64,000 nt of DNA. It comes from Hyaloperonospora brassicae. Its lineage: Eukaryota > Oomycota > Peronosporomycetes > Peronosporales > Peronosporaceae. The stretch lies in NCBI GenBank assembly GCA_947650285.1, contig CANTFL010000478.1:69501-133500 (forward strand). Direction: 5' to 3'. The position numbers and the translations under genes are program-made. The notes below the pieces were generated by a model. That model was not told where the DNA came from. It saw only the letters and a program-made list of their open reading frames with translations, and did no database searches. Positions 56,799 through 64,000 of the stretch are shown here, piece by piece. Position 1 is the first letter of the stretch. Each line of letters begins with the position of its first letter.

Positions 56799-59648
56799 TT
56801 ACAACCCGTCGAAAGCGCTAAACTTGTCCCCACTTTGCTGCTGCGGTTGTGCGTATTGACCGGTGTAACCAGGGGCGGCTTGGATCTGCAGCACCTGCCC
56901 CGGTCCAGCAAGCCCCACGTTGGTTTGATCATAGCCGCCACTGCGTAGGGGATCTTGGTGTTGCAGGCCGTATGGAGTCATTTGCAACATGCCCGGATTG
57001 TTCGGCTGCAGCTGTTGTGCCGCCATCATTCCAGTACTTATACTTTGACCGTAGGGCACCATGCCTTGCTGCAACCCCATTGCGTTAGGCTGTACACCCA
57101 GAGCAGTCTGGCTCGCGTATGCTGACTCCACACCACCGCTTGAAGACATGCTCATGCCGCCAAACATGCCCCCTCCAACGCCTGTAGAAGCGGGGGCAGC
57201 AGGCAAAGCAGCCACCAGACTTCCTGTGTCAAGAAGGTCATTGGGTGCGCTCGACGACTGTGCGAAAAAGCGAATACGACAATTGCGAGTGAGCCACTAG
57301 ACACATGTTACAGATAGCCAGCGCACACGCACCTTGATAGCAGCCGAGTCGATGCAAAGCAAATCGGCGTTCCCATCATCCTTCTTGCCTGCTCGGCGAT
57401 TTGACCGTGCGGTGCCCTTCTTGCTCACCCGGCGGCGTGTTGAAGTTGGTTCCGCACGCTCGGTTAGTGACTCACGGTGGCCAGCTGAGCCACGCCGTTC
57501 TGCCCCGGAGCTCACAGTTCTACTCCTGCCAGAAGGTGGGCTCGACTTGCCCAGATAAAACGGATCGTCCGAATATCGCTCGGGCTTCTGATTCGTGGCC
57601 TCGGGCTGCTTCTTCTTCGCAACATACTCTTCGGACAGCAGTTTGTTAGCTGCCGCAGCGCCTGACTCACGCTCCTTCGAAGCCTCTGCGGCACGAATAG
57701 CACCGGACATACCCGATGCTGCAGTGATGCCTGTCGCCACGCTGTGGACCGAACTTTCAGACGTAAACGACTTGTCACGTTCGTTGATCACGGCCTTCAG
57801 CATGTCCTGAATCTTCTCGCACACCATGTCAAACTGTGCGTTGCTCAAACTCTTTTCCCACAACAGCGGAGCCACCGCAGGAATAATCAGCGTTGCGGCA
57901 AACTCTGGACCGAGGTGTTTGCCGAGGTTGTCGTAGCACCCAAGGATGCACATGCATGCGGCGGGTGTCTTGTCAGCTTGAAGAGTCTGCTTTAGCGTAG
58001 GCAGTACGCTCTCAATGAGCAGATCCTTGTCAAACACGTGGAACGACTTTGCCAACCAGAGCAACGCATTGATCCGCACAGATGGTTGCGGTGGAGAAAG
58101 AATGACCTTGTTCACCCGTGGCAAAATCACCTGCTTTAAGATGCGGTACTCGAACAAACTGGCTTGATCCACAATCTTGTTCAGCACCGTGTCAAGAATT
58201 TCAGGCACAGTGCTGTCGAGTGCACGGCACAACATCGGAACAATGTGGTCGCGAATGTAGCCGTCTTCGGCTTTTGGGATGAGCGTTTCTAACTCCGACA
58301 CAAACATCAGCATGCACTGAACCGGCTCGGCTATCGCCAGCAGCGGGATCATCATTGGCGCGATCGAGTACGAAAAGGTCTGCTTGTCGACCTTGGCCAC
58401 GATCTTGAGCAGCGGCGTGATCACAAACGGAGCCACGGCCTTGTTGATCACCACTGAGTGAAGCCCCGGGATAACCATGTCACGCAGCACACGCGGCGAG
58501 AAGCCGTCGATCGCTTCAGGTAGCGTCGTCAGAAATTTTGCCTGTGCCGCCGGCTCCAGTTCAACTAGACTTTGCAGCGTCCGGAGTGTTTTGATCGGAC
58601 CCGAATCGAAGAACGGCGATGCTAGAAATGCACGGGCTTCAGGACGCTGCGTCGGATCCAACGATAGCAACGAACGGATCGTGTTCTGCAACGCCGTCGG
58701 GACCGAGGGTGGAAACGCGATTGGATGCAGCGACTGTACCTTGTAGCCATGCGTCATCTTGTTCCCATCGCGTACGTCAAGCACGGGGTTGCGTCCTCCA
58801 TCTGCGCGTGGCGGCACAAAGAGCTCATAGACGAGCAAACCCAGTGCAAACATATCTGCTTTGCTGTCGAACCGCCTCGGTTCGGTCACCAACTCTGGGG
58901 CACAATACTCGAGCAACGGTTCCCAGCTTCCCTCAATGACTCCCGTCACGGGATTTCGGCCCCCCGTCGACGCATCTCCGCCGTAATATTCACTCCTTGA
59001 GGTCTGTCCAGGCTCAACGACCCGACAAAAGCCCATGCCAGCAAGCTTCCACTCGCCCTTGGGTGTAATAAAGACACTCTGCGGTCCGAGACTCAGATGC
59101 ACGCGACGGCCTTCTCGGTGCAAAAAACTCAGCGCTTCGCCCACGTGCATGAGGCCACAAGCGAGCTCAAACTCAGTCAAGCCAATCTCCAGCACCTCTG
59201 GCGTCACGTTCAAGATGTTGCTAAAGTTCTTGCAGGCATTGGCCAGCGAGCACGTGACGCGCTCGGTCACGAAACAGAGCGAGCGTCGGCTCTCTTCATA
59301 GACCTCTTCGACCTTGAGCACGTGCGGGTGCCGCAGCACTCGGAGCGTCTTCATCTCCTGCCGCAGGATCTCGAGCACGCGGTCCTGCGCGGCTTTGTTC
59401 TTGAACCGCTTGAGCTCTTCTTTGTCAAAGAGAAAGACACTGTACTCGTGATTGGTCTTGCGATGGACCGCGGGGAAGATCTTCCACAGCAGCTCGTGGC
59501 CCCCCGACGCCGTGCAGTCCCGAGGCGTCTCGTAGTGCTTGAGGTACTCTTCGCTTAGCAGCCCCTGGAGGTTCTGGGCGCCCGAGACGGCTGCGGACGC
59601 GGCGCCGGACACGGCCGTGTGGACGGCGCTGGAGAACCGATTGAGCAT
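56799..59648 (-). CDS. SCYL2-like (SCY1 family) pseudokinase
   Basis: Two exons, 59648-57333 and 57257-56799, with a 75-base intron, give 924 aa. SCY1-like 2 proteins bind clathrin and adaptor complexes and act in endosome-Golgi traffic. The N-terminal third is a kinase fold without catalytic residues: the HRD loop reads VHLSLGPQSVFI and the DFG position reads AGMGF, while APE is kept (YCAPEL). Residues of about 345-620 form a HEAT-like helical repeat region (RDHIVPMLCRALDSTVPEIL). The tail has DPF (SDDPFYLG), an LLDTG clathrin-box-like motif just after the splice, and Gln/Gly/Met-rich sequence ending FSAFDGL. The length matches that of SCYL2 proteins. It is tail-to-tail with RPL13A, 261 bases away. 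Confidence 0.93.
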
Positions 59649-61886
59649 GTGGCGTGTTGGTGTGTGGTGGGCTGAGTTTATTCTTAGGGGTACGGCGCTG
59701 ATCGGTTTTATTTCGTTGGGTTATTTTTTACTGTAAATTGGGGTTTGATGGGCTGACGTGCAGCGGGGCGAGAGCTTTGTATTGAGAAATGGTGCGGTTG
59801 TATGGGGTTTATGGATACAGTGCGAGGAGATTCCAGGAAAGCGGATGACGAGATGAGAACGACTTTGCCGGCATCTGTCGATACTTCGGTATTGAAATGG
59901 GCTGACGAAGGCGGTAAGGAGTAAGCTTAGCGTATACCTTGGGGTGGCCAAAAGGTGCTCGAACACTTGCGGAGCTTCCAGCGAGAAGTGCGTATGAGCG
60001 GTTGCGACAGAGTGGAAGAGGAGGGATTCATACTGAACATAATAAGACGGCCGCTACACCTGTTCACGATTGTCTAGTGCGCAATACTATGCGCTCACGG
60101 TGACGGTCGCGATGAGTCCAAGCGTCCTGGCAAAAGTTGACATCATGACTTTGTGATAGGGGAAGCAAGCTAGTCCGCAAAAAGTAGACATCTCGTTGAT
60201 AGCTGGTCTTTTGCTTCTCGGTTGATAGATGGATATTAGACTGTGGCATTTCGCAGATCTCCTGATACACGGTAGCTCGCAGCCGTAAAACGTCTAGCTT
60301 TTTCCTTATCCAAGCGGTAATTGCAGATTCTTATAAGCACTGTTTTCAAGCGTATAGTCGCTATAACAAAGCAGCTCTTAGCAGCGCGACCTTGCGAGCA
60401 GCAATTATGTGCTTACATCTCAATAGGGTTGGCCTCATCCCATAGCTCATTTCTTTGCCATGTCACCACATAATGTGTAGGGCGTATGGTTGCCCTCCAT
60501 TACGACTAAGTAAAACTTTGATCAAGCTATGAATCATGAGCAGGTTAAACACCTTTTTGCATCACCGACATGATAAATCAGTTTCATTGGCAAAGAGCGA
60601 AAATCATGTAATAGCAGGACCCGCGTGCAAGACGGCATAGCATGTAAGCATTTTGCCACCCACAGTTCGCTGATTACCTTTGTACCTAGTTACAAAGCCG
60701 GCGTGTCCACCGATAAAGAGAAGGATGTATGTACGAAGGTCGCAGCATCAGCCAGACCGACTATGCTTATATTCTAAACAATGTCGTCATCACATCCTTC
60801 GACACCAACTTAAGTAACGCCGTAATTAGTGCACACACCAGTACATATATTGGATCGACGATCCTGCTTTGCAATGGCATTACCGCGCAACAGACGAAAT
60901 ATATCGGCAAGCATCGACTCGAATGGTAGCCAGATGACACGCAGCGTCTTTTAGTATAAACGACCGTAGCCTCAGCCATCGACTAGGTCAGCGAGTAAAA
61001 GTCAATAGGTCAATGTTTGGCACCTAAACGTAACTAGTTGCGGTAGACGAGCGGAATACTTCAAGCTTCGTCGTGTTGTGATGACACCTCTCGGTGCAAG
61101 AAGGCTGCATCCATGAAACGCTGTATATCGTCGAAAATGAAATTCATCTTGACGTAAATTGCGTGTGCGCATTCTTGTCAGCTGTAGGTGCCAACAATGA
61201 TCAAATTCGATCTTGGCATGAGAGTGATCTTGCATCAACCGGTGTCTATACTGTGGCCCATATATGCACGCTAAAACATGTTCTGTCCATTGTGGTTCGT
61301 GTTGCGCCTACAGTAGCATCTCTTCGTTCTTGTCCTTGGGTTCGTGCTAGACATCAATGTATACTAGTTTTTGTGCGCCAGACACCCGCAATGGAAATCG
61401 CACAATTTTGACACTAAGCTGCTACATTTACACTCTCGCCGCAACACTTCTCCGCTTCAATCACCTCATACGTTTAATGCGTTTATCTTGGTTGGTAGTG
61501 AGGAGCGCAGCAGAACTATAATGAAGCCATAGGGCTCGAATAGTACGAGAAAAAAATCAACCGTCAACTTCAAATGAATTGTGTGTCACCATCGACGGCT
61601 TTTCACCGAAGTAGCGTAATGCGTGTAAATATGATGTTCTTTCATCGAGAAACAGTCCGTCGAGAAACTGTTCAGAGCCACGATTGGTGGTGTGTAGGCT
61701 AGCTGGACTTCATCAGCTTTTCATGCTCGACTGGGCTAAAACAGGCTTGTCATGAATGATCCTACAGATGTGTCCACTCGTCACGACTCCTCTTCTTATT
61801 GACGCCTGTGTCGCTTGTGATGTCTATAATAGGTGCTCTTGCGGTAGCAAATTACTTTTTATCGTCGATACGAAGCATTAGTCGGT
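59649..61886. other. intergenic DNA, no gene supported
   Basis: This includes the SCYL2 promoter side. ORFs of up to 105 codons (61094-61411, plus) occur without recognisable domains. Confidence 0.4.
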
Positions 61887-62168
61887 TTAAACACTGACTA
61901 GGTGGTGCTGTGGGTTGTGAACGTCATGTGGTACATACTGTATATGGGGGTCAAGCTTGCTGGAAATGCCGGTGCGAGCATCAACGTACTTGCGACGAAT
62001 GTTGATTGCGTTGTTGCTTTCTATAAGTACGGTAGTCAAGACGACAAGCTTGCACAAATATAAGGACGGACCTGGTCTACTATTTCCCGATAGCTCGTGG
62101 TGCGGCCAAAAGGGATCAATATCGTCGATGTAGCTCCGGGTTTTGACTGCAAGCAATCTGCCCCACAT
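61887..62168 (-). pseudogene. possible reverse transcriptase remnant
   Basis: A minus-strand frame contains TRSYIDDIDPF, and in a neighbouring frame FGRTTSYREIVDQV follows. SYIDDI fits the YxDD catalytic box of a retroelement RT, with the usual hydrophobic context. The match is short and broken, so this is tentative. Confidence 0.3.
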
Positions 62169-63802
62169 GAATTGGCCGGATGCCCGACGTCGTCTCTGCG
62201 ATAAACGAGTCGGTGTAGTCGACTCGTTTACCAGAAAGAAACAGACTCGGCTTATTGGCAGCCATGCTTCGGTTTGTCTGTAGTAATTGTCATACTACAG
62301 ACACGTACATGGCAGGACATCAGCCGCCAATGGATGTGTCTGAGGTGATAGGCGAAACTGCACTGCTGAACGTCACGCACTGAACAAAGGTCAAAAGTGG
62401 TGACAAGTTATTAAATTGAACACAAAGCATTGAAAGTATGCGGCTGCATCTGGACGCTCTCTGCTCTTTCGGCGCTGTCCAGTCATCGTTTGACCGTATC
62501 TATGCCATTCAAGTCGTTCATGTACGCAGAATAAAATGTATGTCTTCACCAAGGCAGTTTCTCACGCACCTGTGCCGTTTGGTGAGTACATAAGCGGATT
62601 GTCCTGGAATCGGATCAACTGGCTGAGCACTCTTCACGTCCTTTCATTGTTGGTCACCGCTCGTTCTGTGGCATCTGTTACAATGATGCTGAAGCACATG
62701 CATAAAGATGCGATGACTGTCCTTCTTCCTGGAGTGCACGAATACAAACATGACGACCTATCGATGACTGTAGCTGCTCTTTTTACAAGGGCATTCTGGT
62801 CACTCAGCAATGCCGAGTTATAAAAAACGCTTCAAACTTACTGCCGACGCCGTCCTGCTTCAATCAGTTGTTGCCAACTTTCTTTTACAATGGTGCACTG
62901 ACCTCTCACCAGAAGCTGCGCTGCTGATGTGGCGCTCAATGTATGGTAAAATCGCTGTGGAAAAGGCATCGGTAGCGAATGTGCTTCAGCACGACCTGTG
63001 ACTATTGCTTCTCAGCACCAAATGAAGCGAGTCAGCAAGTACATGTATCGTGCCATAACTTGGTCTATGCGCTTTGGTGCGCAGATGCGACTCTGTCGAA
63101 CGCGACAATCAAGCCACGTAACAGCCGTTGGTTTGCTCGAAAGGGCTACAGCTAACTTGACGTTGTGTAGAGGAAGCGATAGGCCTGGGTTGACCAGTCA
63201 GCCACGTTACAAAGCAGGCCACGTCTTATCTACGGAGCACACTTGACAGTCACCAGCGCATGACTCCAGTAGAGTCGTTAGAAGCTAATCGGTCAACGCA
63301 GCTACGGGTTGCAAATGAAAACAAAGACTTGCTTTGCACAAGGAAAAGATCAGCAGAACTTGCAATGCCGATACGCCACGAAAAATGCGTGCCCCAGAAC
63401 TCGTTTATGTTCGTGGCTGTTTAAAGTCACTCTAGTGCTCTCCATGGAAATTGACAAGCGGCGTCTTTGGATAATGCTTGATCGCGTCTGCATCCCTTTA
63501 CATAGCGGAAAGTATGGTATATAACTAGTTGCTCTGTGCATGTGAACACGATCGACGCACTACCGTACACGGTACAGCAGCAAGTCAAGGACTGGCTCGA
63601 ACAAAAGCGCAAATAGACCCGAACGGCAAAGTCGCAAGCAAGTTCCGACTTCGTACCCAAAAACACGCTCACTCGGTGTACCTCAGACGGACAAGTACAT
63701 CTGAATGGTCTCTCAAAGGTCATGTCGTCGGACTTTACTCTGACGAGAAGCAGTGACCAAAGCTAGAAACAGCACTTGACTCTCTCTTGTATACGGCACC
63801 GT
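62169..63802. other. intergenic DNA, no gene supported
   Basis: Short ORFs (60-98 codons) on both strands, none with family motifs. The right end would contain the 3' UTR of the dihydroorotate dehydrogenase gene. Confidence 0.4.
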
Positions 63803-64000
63803 CTACTGGTGGGCAGCACCAACAGCATCGACTACGCTCTCGTAGCCGTCGCGACGTAACAGCGCAGCCAACTCTTTCTTGGCCCGTGGAACAGCCAGCG
63901 GACCGTCGTAGATCAGACACGAGTACATCTGCACGAGCGAAGCTCCAGCTCGAATCTTGTCGTACGCATCCTGGCCAGTCGAGACACCTCCAACGCCAAT
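63803..64000 (-). CDS. dihydroorotate dehydrogenase, class 2, C-terminal part
   Basis: The last 65 codons of a gene that enters from beyond the window edge. The sequence [20 protein letters not shown], then [14 protein letters not shown] and [11 protein letters not shown], is the FMN-phosphate-binding end of class 2 (membrane-associated, quinone-linked) dihydroorotate dehydrogenases, which carry out the fourth step of pyrimidine synthesis, in eukaryotes at the inner mitochondrial membrane. The stop codon is TAG at 63805-63803. The N-terminus, with targeting and membrane segments, is outside the window. Confidence 0.93.
   Translation of the reverse strand: MGVGGVSTGQDAYDKIRAGASLVQMYSCLIYDGPLAVPRAKKELAALLRRDGYESVVDAVGAAHQ

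Noticed and set aside
62536..63001. Two adjacent plus-strand ORFs of 95 and 63 codons
   Set aside because: No recognisable domain and no splice arrangement joining them convincingly.
1..64000. CRISPR arrays, bacterial operons, insertion sequences
   Set aside because: Spliced genes, eukaryotic tRNAs and LTR retrotransposons show nuclear eukaryotic DNA; no regularly spaced direct repeats with unique spacers were seen.

Overview
The window looks like nuclear DNA of an oomycete, probably a Phytophthora or downy-mildew relative. The host genes have short introns (about 70-190 bases, often with GTACGT-type donors), sit close together, and are separated by AT-rich, transposon-dominated stretches. 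The retroelements are Ty3/gypsy chromoviruses plus Ty1/copia remnants. The species cannot be named from sequence alone.

Layout. 1-1379: a decayed Ty1/copia RNase H remnant and empty sequence. 1380-20075: a giant inverted duplication with two nearly identical arms of about 7.26 kb (1380-8635 and 12815-20075) around a unique AT-rich spacer of about 4.18 kb. Each arm carries an intact class I histone deacetylase gene (seven exons, 460 aa) convergent with a TMEM234-like membrane protein gene (five exons, 136 aa), plus old LTR fragments. 21127-28718: a complete but decayed Ty3/gypsy chromovirus (486-bp LTRs, target duplication CTTGT). 28719-34043: empty or degenerate DNA with some hairpins. 34049-42283: a second chromovirus of another family (391-bp LTRs, target duplication CTCTT). 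42284-50817: degenerate DNA, a copia integrase remnant and two solo LTRs of the second family, each with its own 5-bp target duplication. 50818-59648: a compact housekeeping cluster of dihydroxy-acid dehydratase, a cyclophilin, ribosomal protein L13a and a SCYL2-type pseudokinase. 59649-63802: mostly empty. 63803-64000: the C-terminus of dihydroorotate dehydrogenase, running off the window.

The host genes do not form one pathway. They cover chromatin deacetylation, branched-chain amino acid synthesis, protein folding, translation, clathrin trafficking and pyrimidine synthesis.

Most unusual are the two chromoviruses. Both carry, opposite the integrase-chromodomain linker and 3' region, a long ORF antisense to gag-pol with an acidic, disordered N-terminus and a heptad-like C-terminus. 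The element at 34049-42283 is also saturated over more than 6 kb with short, mostly perfect inverted repeats every few tens of bases. It has a textbook -1 frameshift signal at its gag-pol junction, and its gag is interrupted by a tandem tRNA-Ala/tRNA-His pair one base apart.
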